50,904 nt of DNA, from contig JAOZUO010000017.1 in the NCBI GenBank assembly GCA_029938605.1, forward strand, positions 1 to 50,904, given 5' to 3'. The notes under the pieces were generated by a model. It searched no databases. It had not been told where the DNA came from and was given only the letters and a program-made list of their open reading frames with translations. Made by a program: the position numbers and the translations under genes. The stretch comes from Deltaproteobacteria bacterium (GTDB lineage Bacteria > Myxococcota_A > Polyangia > HGW-17 > JAJRWW01). Positions 27,427 through 35,733 of this stretch are shown here, in pieces; position 1 is the stretch's first letter; every line of letters begins with the position of its first letter.

Positions 27427-29374
27427 GGGACTCTCCACTGCCATCGGATGTCGAACCCTGGACCGCGGCGGGCTCAACCGACTCAACCGGCTCAACCGGC
27501 TCAACCGGCTCAATACGTAGATGCAACCGTTGCAGCTCGACCCCTGCCTCCGCACAACCCTGCCGGATCTCGGTCCACCGCTCCTGGTCCAGGGTCTGGA
27601 TCGCCACGAGCAGCACCTCGGCTCGGCGCGCCTTGGCCACGGCCTTCAAGTCACCGAGGCACCCCACCACCCGTACGCCCTGCACCAGCCGCCCCTGAAG
27701 ATCCGGGTCGTCGTCCAGCAACGCCACGGGCGCCAGGGTCCAGCGCGTCGACTCCTGCAGCTCCCGGATGGCGGTGCTGCCCAAACCACCGGCGCCGTAT
27801 ACTAACGCCCGCCGGTGGGCGACGCGATCCTGGCGACCGGACAGAAACGATGAGGCCCGGCCGAGAAAACGCCCCATGGCCACCACCACGAAGAGCACTA
27901 CCGCGTCCACGGCAAACACCGCCCGGGACAGGAGCTCAAAGCGAAAAACGAATGTCGCCACCGCCACCGAGCCCGCCACCCCCGCCACCACACTCAATCC
28001 CAGGCGACCATAGTCCATCAGGCCACCATGGCGCCACACGGTGCGGTACAGGCCGGTCAGCCAGAAGGCGCCCATCTGCACGGCGATCACCAGGGGCAAC
28101 GAGGCCATGAAGGCCTTGAGGAAGGGCGCGGTGTTGCTGCCGAAGCGGAGCACGAAGGCCACGTAGTAGCTGAAAATCACCGCCATGAGATCAAACAGCA
28201 CCAGCATGATCTGGTGGCGGTGGGCCAGGTTGATGGCGACAAAGATTGTGCGGGGACGCGCTGTCTCTTCGGTGGGCTTCGCCAACGTCCCAGGGCTCGG
28301 AGCCGGGGATGAAGAGGGGGTCTCGCCAGGGGACGGGGACTCGGTCACCGTCTCGACTCGACCCTGACGCTGGTACACCCGTACCCGGGCCACCACCATC
28401 AGACCGAACCACAGCAGCCCGAGAAAAACCGGCACCAATACGATGGCGATGGGCATGGGGAGGGTCCGCACGAAGATGGCCATGAACCCCGACGCCAGGG
28501 CCACCGCGTAGACCACCAACACCGTGACCCGCTCCGATAGACCCAGGGCCACCAGTCGGTGGGAGATGTGATCCGTGCCCCCCTGACTGACGGCTCGCCC
28601 GTGGGCCTTGCGGGCTAGGGTGACCAGAGCGGTGTCCAGAATGGGCACCATCAAAAGCAGCAGGGGCACGGCCAGGGTGGCCAACAGGTTCCGGGTACGA
28701 TGAGTCTGGTTGAGCAGGGTAACGCCGGCCAGCGTGAACCCCAGAAAGAGGCTGCCCGAATCCCCCATGAAGATGGACGCCGGGCTCCAGTTGTATACCA
28801 AAAAGCCCAGGGCTGCGCCGGCCAGGGCAGCGGACAGGGAGGCCTCCACGGGCTGGCCCGCCACCCAGAAAAAGTAGGTCAGAAAACCCGCCGCGATGGC
28901 CGTGATGCCAGCCGCCTGGCCGTCCAGGTTGTCGAGCAGGTTGATGGCGTTGGTGATGCCCACGAGCCAAAGCACGGTGATGCCGAAGTCGATGACCGGC
29001 ACGAAGGCGTACACCAACCGTACGCCGGCGAGGGTGAACACCGAAGCCACCACGATCTGGCCGGCGAGCTTCGCGGCGGGCCGCAGGGACACCAGGTCGT
29101 CCACGAGACCCAGGGTGAACATGCCCAGAGCGCACAGGCCGAGCAGGGGCAACTGCTTCAGGGGCGAGGGCCAGAGAATCGCGTAGGCCGCCGCAAATCC
29201 GCAGAAGATGGCGATCCCTCCCATGAGGGCGGTGGGCTTGCTGTGCCAGCGATCACTCCGGGGACGTGCCACCGCACCCCAACGGCGGGCGCCCGCGCGC
29301 ACCACCGGCGTGAGTACGACGACGACTCCGAGAGCCACCAAGCCGGGAACCAGCGCGAAATCGAGCCAGCCCAT
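27404..29374 (-). CDS. Fusion of a WecA/TagO-type glycosyl-1-phosphate transferase with the N-terminal half of a CapD-like protein
   Basis: 656 residues. Residues 1-340 are a multi-pass polyprenyl-phosphate GlcNAc/MurNAc-1-P transferase family domain with VDD (91-93), LLDNLDG (146-152), FMGDSGS (202-208) and the His motif HISHRL (269-274). This enzyme starts a glycan on undecaprenyl phosphate. A Pro/Ser linker (~345-372) leads to a CapD/WbpM-type N-terminal part: four predicted TM helices (~375-510; FSYYVAFVLRF) and a Rossmann-type fold (ALVYGAGGLGSTAIRELQES). The SDR dehydratase domain that normally follows is missing; a Glu-Pro-Val repeat and short tail end the protein. It follows the epimerase by 2 bp and overlaps the ArsA-like gene. 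Lipid-linked sugar initiation is likely; the role of the second half is unclear. Confidence 0.88.
   Translation of the reverse strand: MGWLDFALVPGLVALGVVVVLTPVVRAGARRWGAVARPRSDRWHSKPTALMGGIAIFCGFAAAYAILWPSPLKQLPLLGLCALGMFTLGLVDDLVSLRPAAKLAGQIVVASVFTLAGVRLVYAFVPVIDFGITVLWLVGITNAINLLDNLDGQAAGITAIAAGFLTYFFWVAGQPVEASLSAALAGAALGFLVYNWSPASIFMGDSGSLFLGFTLAGVTLLNQTHRTRNLLATLAVPLLLLMVPILDTALVTLARKAHGRAVSQGGTDHISHRLVALGLSERVTVLVVYAVALASGFMAIFVRTLPMPIAIVLVPVFLGLLWFGLMVVARVRVYQRQGRVETVTESPSPGETPSSSPAPSPGTLAKPTEETARPRTIFVAINLAHRHQIMLVLFDLMAVIFSYYVAFVLRFGSNTAPFLKAFMASLPLVIAVQMGAFWLTGLYRTVWRHGGLMDYGRLGLSVVAGVAGSVAVATFVFRFELLSRAVFAVDAVVLFVVVAMGRFLGRASSFLSGRQDRVAHRRALVYGAGGLGSTAIRELQESTRWTLAPVALLDDDPDLQGRLVQGVRVVGCLGDLKAVAKARRAEVLLVAIQTLDQERWTEIRQGCAEAGVELQRLHLRIEPVEPVEPVESVEPAAVQGSTSDGSGESHDPELPG
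27473..27514 (-). repeat. 9-bp tandem repeat coding Glu-Pro-Val
   Basis: About 4.6 copies of CTCAACCGG (plus strand) near the 3' end of the WecA/CapD fusion, coding EPVEPVEPVES. The tract is likely to vary by slippage. Confidence 0.85.
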
Positions 29375-29376
29375 GT

Positions 29377-30345
29377 CTATTCGCTGGTCGCCTGCTCGAA
29401 GGCGACGACGTCTTCGATGATCTTGTCCAGGCTCATTTGCGGAGACCAGCCGAGCAGAGCCTGGACCTTGTCGATGGAAGGCAGGCGCCGCTGCATATCC
29501 TCGAAACCCTCGGCGTAGGCGCGATCGTAGGGCACGTAGCTCAGCTCAGAGCGGCTGGAGGTGGCGCTGATGACTCGTCGAGCCAGGTCCTCGATGGAGA
29601 TCTCCTGTACGCCGCCCACATTGAACACCTGCCCGTAGGCCTCGGTCTTGAGAATGATGTCATAAAGGGCCTGCACCACATCCCGCACGTGGGTGAAGCA
29701 ACGCGTCTGCTGGCCGTCGCCGTACACGGTGACCGGCTCATGGGCCAGGGCCTGGCGCACGAAGGTGGGCACGACCATACCGTAGCGGCCCGTCTGTCGG
29801 GGCCCCACCGTGTTAAACAGCCTGACCACCACGGTGGGAAGCCCGCGCTCCCGAAAGTAGGCCAGACCGAGGAACTCGTCGATGGCCTTGGAGCAGGCGT
29901 AGCTCCAGCGGGCTTTGCTGGAGGGACCGAGCACCATGTCGTCGTCCTCCCGGAAGGGCACCCGGGTGGCCTTGCCATAGACCTCGGAGGAGGAAGCCAC
30001 CAACACAGGCTTCTTCTTCATGGCGGCCGCCGCCAACACCCAGCCCGTGCCGTGAATGTTGGTCTCGATGGTCCGCACGGGGCTCTCCACCACCAGCTTC
30101 ACTCCTACGGCCGCGGCCAGGTGAAATACGCTGTCCACTGAGTCCACGAGCTCATGGAGCAGCGGTCCGTTGGCGATGGTGTCTATCTCGTAGTGAAATC
30201 GGCTCTTGCCCTTGAGGTGTCGGATATTATCCATGGACCCCGTGGACAAATCATCGATGACGAACACCTCGTGCCCAGCGGTGAGCAGGTGATCCGCAAG
30301 GTGGGAGCCGATGAAGCCGGCTCCGCCGGTGATCAGAAAACGCAT
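29377..30345 (-). CDS. NAD-dependent nucleotide-sugar epimerase/decarboxylase (extended SDR)
   Basis: 322 residues. The ATG at 30345 follows GGAGG by 4 nt. The N-terminal NAD motif TGGAGFIGSHL, the catalytic YACSK pair with upstream SSSEVYG, and the later VFNVGGVQEISIEDLA are typical of extended SDR enzymes acting on UDP- or dTDP-sugars. The closest classes are UDP-glucose 4-epimerase and UDP-glucuronate decarboxylase; the sequence alone does not settle which. It is the first gene of the operon with the WecA-type transferase, so it probably makes a sugar for that glycan. The neighbouring CapD-like half lacks its SDR domain, and this enzyme might supply the activity separately. Confidence 0.88.
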   Translation of the reverse strand: MRFLITGGAGFIGSHLADHLLTAGHEVFVIDDLSTGSMDNIRHLKGKSRFHYEIDTIANGPLLHELVDSVDSVFHLAAAVGVKLVVESPVRTIETNIHGTGWVLAAAAMKKKPVLVASSSEVYGKATRVPFREDDDMVLGPSSKARWSYACSKAIDEFLGLAYFRERGLPTVVVRLFNTVGPRQTGRYGMVVPTFVRQALAHEPVTVYGDGQQTRCFTHVRDVVQALYDIILKTEAYGQVFNVGGVQEISIEDLARRVISATSSRSELSYVPYDRAYAEGFEDMQRRLPSIDKVQALLGWSPQMSLDKIIEDVVAFEQATSE

Positions 30346-30410
30346 GGGTCCTCCAGGGTAACCCGCAGGGTACCGTTTCGGGCTCCCGGGATCAAATTCA
30401 ATCAAGCGCC

Positions 30411-30442
30411 TTGCCAACGCCCCTTGCCAACGCCCCTTGCCA
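30411..30442 (+). repeat. Three 13-bp-spaced direct repeats upstream of the sirtuin gene
   Basis: TTGCCA occurs at 30411, 30424 and 30437, each 13 bp apart. The first two are embedded in TTGCCAACGCCCC. The third is the -35 box of a likely promoter. They lie between divergent genes and could be operator sites. Confidence 0.6.
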
Positions 30443-30464
30443 GGCCATTGGCCTTTTGTACAAT
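30437..30464 (+). promoter_or_regulatory. Probable promoter of the sirtuin gene
   Basis: TTGCCA (30437-30442), a 16-bp spacer and TACAAT (30459-30464). Transcription would start near 30471, just before AAGGAG (30475-30480), which lies 12 nt before the ATG. Confidence 0.5.
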
Positions 30465-30492
30465 GCCCAAACACAAGGAGACCTGAATAGTC

Positions 30493-31260
30493 ATGGCAGA
30501 CAAATCCTTGCAGAGTCTGATCAGCCGAGCCGCTGGGCTCTGTCGGGGAGCCGAGCGAATGGTGGCCTTCACCGGCGCCGGTATCTCCGCCGACAGCGGG
30601 ATCCCCACCTACCGGGGCGCCGGAGGGGGACTGTGGTCCAAATACGATCCTGACAAATACGCCAACATCAACTACTTCCGGAAGGATCCGTCCTACTACT
30701 GGCGCTTCTTCCGGGACGTGCGGCACTCGTTCCTGGACGCTGCGCGCCCCAACACCGCGCACGAGGCCCTGGCCCAACTGGAGTCTTCGGGGAAGCTCAA
30801 GGCGGTGATCACCCAGAACATCGACGGCCTGCACCAGGAGGCGGGGTCCGCACGGGTGCTGGAGCTGCACGGCAACACGCGCCGATTCTTGTGCCAGCAA
30901 TGCGCTACGGTTTTCGGTCTGACGGTGGTGTGGGAACGACTGCAGGCTTCGCTGCCCCCCACCTGCCCCGAATGCGGCGGGGAACTGCGTCCGGACGTCG
31001 TGCTCTTCGGAGAGATGCTCCCCGAGACGGTGCTCCGGGAGGCCGTGGAGGCGGCGCGGACCGCGGACGTCATCCTCGTGGTGGGCAGCTCCCTGGTGGT
31101 GCACCCCGCCGCGGGCCTGCCCGTGCTCACCATGGAGCACGGTGGTCGGTTGATCATCGTAAACGTGGGAGAGACTCCCCTCGATGGCGTGGCCACCTTG
31201 AAGATTGACGCCGGCGCCGCCGAGGTCCTCCCCCAGCTCGTAGGGCTCATGGCCCAGTGA
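30493..31260 (+). CDS. Sirtuin-family NAD-dependent protein deacylase (SIR2)
   Basis: 255 residues, a single-domain bacterial sirtuin. It removes acyl groups from lysines using NAD. Motifs are GAGISADSGIPTYR (residues 28-41), TQNIDGLH (~106-114) and the catalytic His in LELHGN (~125). Four zinc Cys are present (CQQC and CPEC), then VLFGEMLPE and VVGSSLVVHPAAGLP. The YxxR motif of CobB/SIRT5-type desuccinylases is not seen where expected (PSYYWRFFRDVR), so deacetylation is the more likely activity. The ATG follows AAGGAG by 12 nt. It is divergent from the epimerase operon and is alone on its strand. Confidence 0.95.
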   Translation: MADKSLQSLISRAAGLCRGAERMVAFTGAGISADSGIPTYRGAGGGLWSKYDPDKYANINYFRKDPSYYWRFFRDVRHSFLDAARPNTAHEALAQLESSGKLKAVITQNIDGLHQEAGSARVLELHGNTRRFLCQQCATVFGLTVVWERLQASLPPTCPECGGELRPDVVLFGEMLPETVLREAVEAARTADVILVVGSSLVVHPAAGLPVLTMEHGGRLIIVNVGETPLDGVATLKIDAGAAEVLPQLVGLMAQ

Positions 31261-31438
31261 TCCGCTCGCCACCCGGTGCCCTGGCGCCGCTCGCTATGTG
31301 GTGCCCGAACACCGCTCGCTTGGCCACCGCTGCGGATGTTCCCCTTGCCGCTCCAGCGGGGCGCTGCGAGAGCGGCCGCGGGAAAATCCTCCGCGGGGGC
31401 ACCGCTCGCTACGTGGTACCCCGGTGCCGCTAGCTGTC
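31261..31438. other. Non-coding stretch with short GC-rich repeats
   Basis: No plausible gene is seen. It contains two near-copies of CCGCTCGCTAYGTGGTRCCC (31287-31306 and 31402-31421) and a hairpin CCGCGG...CCGCGG (31376-31396). Together with the next element it fills the ~400 bp between the sirtuin and xerD genes. Confidence 0.6.
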
Positions 31439-31640
31439 ATGTAGCTGATTCATGAAGGCATGCGATCGCCATGAACCAGCTACAAAGCGAAGGCGAAGGG
31501 GCACAGTCGAGGGGAGCAGCGAGCGCAGTTTGGCAGAAGTGAGCGAAGCGAACGAATGACTGTTCGAAGTACGATGCCCCCTCGCGGAGCCCCGAAGCCG
31601 AAGCGGAACAGCAAAGGCGATTCCGGAATCATTGCTACAT
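31439..31640. repeat. Candidate inverted-repeat element near xerD (single copy)
   Basis: About 202 bp bounded by ATGTAGC...TGATTC on the left and the inverted GAATCATTGCTACAT on the right. At the left end GTAGCTGATTCATG (31441-31454) pairs with CATGAACCAGCTAC (31470-31483) at 13 of 14 positions. The interior is purine-rich and contains the inverted pair GGGGCA/TGCCCC. It resembles the 161-bp family in style but not in sequence. Confidence 0.45.
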
Positions 31641-31657
31641 AGCCGAAGTGGTCGGGT

Positions 31658-32545
31658 TCAGGCGCGGGGGTGGTGGGCATCGTACATCTGGCGGATCCGG
31701 GCTTGGGAGACGTGGGTGTAGATTTGGGTGGTGGAGATGTCGGCGTGACCCAACATCTCCTGGACGGCCCTGAGGTCGGCGCCGCGGTCGAGCAGGTGGG
31801 TCGCAAAGGAGTGACGGAGCTTGTGCGGGCTGAGGGGATGGGTGATGTCCGCTGCCAGGGCGTAGCGCTTGATCAGCTTCCAAAACCCCTGCCGGGTCAT
31901 GGTGCGGCGGCGCGCGGTAAGAAACAGCCCGGGGTGTCCCCGATCCCAGGTGGGCCGGACGTCGGCGAGGTACTCCTCGATGAGCTCCATGGCGATCTCA
32001 CCAATGGGTACGAGCCGCTGCTTGGAGCCCTTGCCCATGACCATGACGTAGCCGCGCTCCAGGTTCAGATCAGACAGTCCAAGGTTCACCAGCTCCGACA
32101 CGCGGATCCCCGTAGCGTACAGCGTCTCCAGCATGGCCGCGTCCCGAGCCCCACGCAGGGTGCGGCGATCCGGGGCCGCCAGGAGCCGCTCCACATCGTC
32201 GGTGGACAGCACCGTGGGGAGCCGCCGTCCGAGTCGAGGCAGCTCCACGGCCGCCGTGGGATCCCGGGAGAGGTGGTGGTATCCACACAGGAACTTGAAC
32301 ATCCCTCGCAGGGCCACCAGACGTCGGGCCTGGGTGCGGCTCGAGAGCCCCTTACGATTGAGCCAGAGCAGATAGTCCACCACCATGCGCGGGGTGACGA
32401 CATCCGTCTCCGAGATGTCGCGCTCCGCTGCATAGTCATAAAACACCCGTAGATCACCGGCATAGGCCTCCACGGTGTTCGTCGCCAGCCCACGCTCCAC
32501 CTTGATGAACATCAAATAGAGATCAATACCCAGATGCAAATCCAT
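31658..32545 (-). CDS. xerD: Site-specific tyrosine recombinase XerD-type
   Basis: 295 residues, a normal XerC/D length. The N-terminal SAM-like DNA-binding domain (~1-95; VERGLATNTVEAYAGDLRVF) is followed by the catalytic domain. The full set of active-site residues is visible: Arg148 (TGIRVSEL), Lys172 (GKGSKQR), His241 and Arg244 (HKLRHSFATHLL), His267 and the nucleophile Tyr276 (IYTHVS). Xer recombinases resolve chromosome dimers at dif; no dif site is seen in this window. An integrase of the same family cannot be excluded, but length and the lack of any mobile-element gene nearby favour the housekeeping enzyme. Confidence 0.92.
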   Translation of the reverse strand: MDLHLGIDLYLMFIKVERGLATNTVEAYAGDLRVFYDYAAERDISETDVVTPRMVVDYLLWLNRKGLSSRTQARRLVALRGMFKFLCGYHHLSRDPTAAVELPRLGRRLPTVLSTDDVERLLAAPDRRTLRGARDAAMLETLYATGIRVSELVNLGLSDLNLERGYVMVMGKGSKQRLVPIGEIAMELIEEYLADVRPTWDRGHPGLFLTARRRTMTRQGFWKLIKRYALAADITHPLSPHKLRHSFATHLLDRGADLRAVQEMLGHADISTTQIYTHVSQARIRQMYDAHHPRA

Positions 32546-32642
32546 ACACCTACATTACCCTACATGGAGGCCGTGGGGCAAATCCTTCTCCGGGCCAAGT
32601 GCCGGGAGGAAGCCGGGACGAAGCCGGCCTCCCGGGATCTAC

Positions 32643-32672
32643 TTGCATGGACAACCAATTCCCGGCTACGAT
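32643..32672 (+). promoter_or_regulatory. Possible promoter for the LYLYPE lipoprotein gene
   Basis: TTGCAT (32643-32648), an 18-bp spacer and TACGAT (32667-32672), with a second TACGAT at 32675-32680. It lies about 30 bp before the ATG at 32704. Confidence 0.35.
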
Positions 32673-32703
32673 TCTACGATACCAATACGGGAGGACATCA
32701 TTC

Positions 32704-33840
32704 ATGAAACGAACACTGCTATTTGGGGTCGGCCCCCTCATGCTGGTTATTGCGCTGGCTGCCTGCAAAACCAACACCCTCTCCCCTGGCCCGGTGGACC
32801 CCGAGCCCGGCGTGGCCATCAACATCGAGCTCACCATCTTCTCCGACGGCTGGGGCAATGAGCTCGACGCCACCGTGATCCCCACCGAGGGATCCGTGGT
32901 TATCGACGTCTACGAAGAGGAGCCCTACAGCGATCCTCCCGCCTACTACATCTACGCCAGGGCAGACGGATACTACTCCGAGCTGTACACCTGCACCCGG
33001 GGCAACGCCATCGACGTGGACCTCGACGCCGTACCCGACCTGGCCAACACGATCACGGGCGTCATCTTCACCACCCAGGGCTTTTTTGCCGACAGGTACT
33101 TTGCCAACCAGGCCATTCACGTCACCGGACCGGACGACGAAGAGGTCACCATCACCACCGATGACCAGGGCCGCTATGGCCTGGCCGACGTCCCCACCGG
33201 CACCTACACCCTTGCCTGGACCTATGACGGCGAGCCCTTCAGCTTCCAGGTCTCCAACACCTCGGGAACCGACTATCAGGATCTCTCCTTTGCCGAGCCC
33301 ATGCAAATGGCCGCGCCCAACCTCTACCTCTACCCCGAGGTCACCACCCGAATCGAGGTCACCCTCGGCTTTCCCCAGGGCGGACACGTCACCGAGTCCG
33401 AACCGCCCTATAACGACGGCTGGAGCGTGGAGGTGGATCCCGACGGTCTGATCGACCATCAGCACGGCTACCTCTTTTACGAGACCACCGTGCCCCAACA
33501 GGCGAGCACCGACGCCGGCTGGCTCCTGGAGGGAGCCGACCTCGACGCCGAGCTCCGCTCTCTCCTCTCTCGTCTCGGCTTCGCGGGCTTGGAGATCGAC
33601 GACTTCATCGACTTCTGGTTGCCCCGCCTCCATGGCTCAGCCTGGTACGCGGTCTATCCCCAGGACGCCGAAGCCCTGGTCACCCTGGACATCTCACCCG
33701 CCCCCATCCGTCTCCGCCGGGTGCTGCTCCTCATCCGTCCCTTGGACGCACCCATCTCCATGACAGCTCCGCCAGAGCCGGCCCCCTTCCCCAGGGACGG
33801 CTATGTGGCCCTCGAGTGGGGCGTGCTCATCGGGATCTGA
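32704..33840 (+). CDS. Lipoprotein with carboxypeptidase-regulatory-like domain and LYLYPE-type C-terminal domain
   Basis: 378 residues. The ATG at 32704 follows GGGAGGA and gives a lipobox ALAAC (Cys 21). Two beta-rich regions follow; ITTDDQGRYGLADVPTGTYT is the core of a carboxypeptidase-regulatory-like domain. From ~200 the sequence NLYLYPEVTTRIEVTLGFPQ, then YNDGWSVEVDPDG and YLFYETT, matches a pattern I associate with widespread secreted proteins carrying IYLYPE...YxNGWxVxAxPDG...YLFWE. No enzymatic motif is seen. It is probably displayed in the periplasm or on the surface. Convergent with the IgGFc-binding-like gene, with a 6-bp repeat in between. Confidence 0.75.
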   Translation: MKRTLLFGVGPLMLVIALAACKTNTLSPGPVDPEPGVAINIELTIFSDGWGNELDATVIPTEGSVVIDVYEEEPYSDPPAYYIYARADGYYSELYTCTRGNAIDVDLDAVPDLANTITGVIFTTQGFFADRYFANQAIHVTGPDDEEVTITTDDQGRYGLADVPTGTYTLAWTYDGEPFSFQVSNTSGTDYQDLSFAEPMQMAAPNLYLYPEVTTRIEVTLGFPQGGHVTESEPPYNDGWSVEVDPDGLIDHQHGYLFYETTVPQQASTDAGWLLEGADLDAELRSLLSRLGFAGLEIDDFIDFWLPRLHGSAWYAVYPQDAEALVTLDISPAPIRLRRVLLLIRPLDAPISMTAPPEPAPFPRDGYVALEWGVLIGI

Positions 33841-33844
33841 GAGA

Positions 33845-33880
33845 CAGAAGCAGAAGCAGAAGCAGAAGCAGAAGCAGAAT
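33845..33880. repeat. 6-bp tandem repeat between convergent genes
   Basis: Five perfect CAGAAG units plus CAGAAT fill the gap between two convergent genes, and the last base belongs to the minus-strand stop codon. A simple-sequence repeat with no other visible role. Confidence 0.9.
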
Positions 33881-35733
33881 CAGTTGACGGGGTTGATGTA
33901 GTTCAGGTCGAGGCCGCCGGGGTAGCTGTAGCTGGTGAAGGTGGCGAAGCCGTAGACCACGATGCCGAAGGGCGCGGTGGAGGTGATGGTGTGGTGGGTG
34001 CCGGTGATGGACACCCGGGCCACGCCATAGCCGGTGGTGCCGACGGGCTGGGAGAAGGAAGCATCCGGGATGGCGGCTCCATCGAGCATCACCGTGGGGG
34101 CGCCCTCGCCCACACGCTTGGTCACGTTCACAAAGTTGTGGGTGATGGTGCTCGGCGCCAGGAACGTGTAGCTGTCGCGGAACTGCTCGGTGGGCACCAT
34201 GAGCGAGTAGGCCGGGTCCCCGTGGAAATCGAATTCGTCTGAGTAGTATTGCTGACCCACCAGGAACTGACCCACCATGATGGCTAAGTCCGCGTTCACG
34301 TGGAAGTCGTCCAAGGCCTCGAACTCCACCCACTGGCCCTTGCTCAGGGTGATCTGGTCCCCCACGTCCTGCTGGGACGGAGTGAAGCGGATCACGTTAT
34401 TGTCCGCCCCCGAGACGATGCGGATCACATTGGGCTCGTCATCGAAGCCGGTGTCGGCCTGGGGCTCAGTGCGCCCCACCACGAAGTCTTTTCCCCAGGT
34501 CTCCAGGGGCAGCATCATCTCCTCGAGATGGTCACAGGCCCAGGTCGTAAAAGGCACGAAGCTGCACAGGTGACCGGAGTACACCGCCACGGGCCGGTCC
34601 GACTCCACGAGAGTACCGGTCAGGTCGTAGTCTTGACCCATGTCGCAGTAGGTCGTGCCCTGCTCGTTCACCTGCGTGCCGGAGTTGCAGTTGGTGGGCA
34701 GGGCAGACATTAGCTGCAGCACCTCACCCCGACTCAGGGAGAACTGCTGCACGGTGCCCGGACTACCGGCGGTGATCCCCGCGCCTGCAGAGGTGTTCGC
34801 CGTGAGCGTCACCGTAATCGTGGTGTTGTCCTCGGTGCCCACGATGGCAGCGAAACCAGGGATATAGCTCGAATTCACGCCAAAGGTCTGCCGCGCCATG
34901 ACGATATAGTGATTTGACAGGGTGGCGGTGGGCAGCAGCAGGGAGGCGTCGTTGGAAAAAGAGTGACAGGGAGGGTAGGTCCCGTTGAGTATCTCCGACG
35001 AACACTCACTGCTATCCGCCAGGTCGTCCTGGTAGTCCAGGGGATTGAACTGATACACCGTCACCGGCATGGTGGAGGTGAGGTGGTACGCCCCGTCGAT
35101 CACCTTGAGGGACTGGTCGCCCTCGTTGGCCTTGAGGCCCGTGTCCAGACCCAGCAGGAACGTCTCCAGGGTCCCGGGCTGGACGTCGCGCTCTTCCACG
35201 GTGTTGACGCCTAGCTGGATGACCACGTGGGCGACCTTGCTGTTGGCGTTGTGCACCACCACGCCGAAGTTGTCTAAGAAGGCGTCGGCCACGGAGTTGG
35301 CCGTGGGCGTGGGCCAGTAGTCACAACCGATGTAGCTTTTCTGTTGGGCGGCCACGATGCAGGGGCTCGTGCAGGTGCCGCCGATGCACTCGGTGTCACC
35401 GGTGCACGTCTCCAGCAGTCCGCCAATCTGCCCTTCGGGGGTGCAGGTGTAGACGTCCCCGCCCTGGCAGGTGTTGAGGCCCGACTGGCAGGGCGTGCAG
35501 ACCGGGCCCAGGGCCGTCTCGGTGCAGTAGGGGTTCGGAGACAGACAGGTGGTGGACAGGATCCACGCGCCGCCCTGGCAGCTCTCGATGGAAAGACCGT
35601 TGCACCGCACATCCCCGTTGCTACAGGGTCCGGTGTTGTTGGTATTGTTGTTTCCCACCGGATCGGAGACCACCGGACCGCAAGTCAAAAACATCCCGGC
35701 ACAAAACACCACCACGGCCATTCGTACGTTCAT
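33880..35733 (-). CDS. IgGFc-binding-domain lipoprotein
   Basis: 617 residues. The ATG at 35733 follows GGAG by 8 nt. A short signal ends FLTC (Cys 18). Residues ~35-125 are Cys-rich short repeats (CNGLSIESCQGGAWILSTTC), then from ~130 the IgGFc-binding-protein N-terminal type domain: VADAFLDNFGVVVHNANSKV, MPVTVYQFNPLDYQDD, SNDASLLLPTATLSNHYIVM and the later PVAVYSGHLCSFVPF, MLPLETWGKDFVV. This domain is common in myxobacterial and planctomycete surface proteins; despite the name, immunoglobulin binding is not expected here. It is probably exported and lipid-anchored. It has its own upstream region with two direct repeats. Confidence 0.88.
   Translation of the reverse strand: MNVRMAVVVFCAGMFLTCGPVVSDPVGNNNTNNTGPCSNGDVRCNGLSIESCQGGAWILSTTCLSPNPYCTETALGPVCTPCQSGLNTCQGGDVYTCTPEGQIGGLLETCTGDTECIGGTCTSPCIVAAQQKSYIGCDYWPTPTANSVADAFLDNFGVVVHNANSKVAHVVIQLGVNTVEERDVQPGTLETFLLGLDTGLKANEGDQSLKVIDGAYHLTSTMPVTVYQFNPLDYQDDLADSSECSSEILNGTYPPCHSFSNDASLLLPTATLSNHYIVMARQTFGVNSSYIPGFAAIVGTEDNTTITVTLTANTSAGAGITAGSPGTVQQFSLSRGEVLQLMSALPTNCNSGTQVNEQGTTYCDMGQDYDLTGTLVESDRPVAVYSGHLCSFVPFTTWACDHLEEMMLPLETWGKDFVVGRTEPQADTGFDDEPNVIRIVSGADNNVIRFTPSQQDVGDQITLSKGQWVEFEALDDFHVNADLAIMVGQFLVGQQYYSDEFDFHGDPAYSLMVPTEQFRDSYTFLAPSTITHNFVNVTKRVGEGAPTVMLDGAAIPDASFSQPVGTTGYGVARVSITGTHHTITSTAPFGIVVYGFATFTSYSYPGGLDLNYINPVN

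Noticed and set aside
26548..28110. A 520-codon open frame on the plus strand opposite the ArsA and WecA/CapD genes
   Set aside because: Low-complexity Pro/Gln/Arg composition, opposite two genes with clear family motifs.
30411..30442. A CRISPR-like short array
   Set aside because: Three 13-bp-spaced repeats with no unique spacers and no cas genes; better explained as promoter/operator repeats.
31261..31657. A dif site next to xerD
   Set aside because: No sequence resembling the 28-bp two-arm dif consensus was recognised; Xer targets are usually far from the gene.
31480..31806. A 108-codon minus-strand frame in and beyond xerD
   Set aside because: It covers the xerD C-terminus in another frame and a non-coding repeat element.
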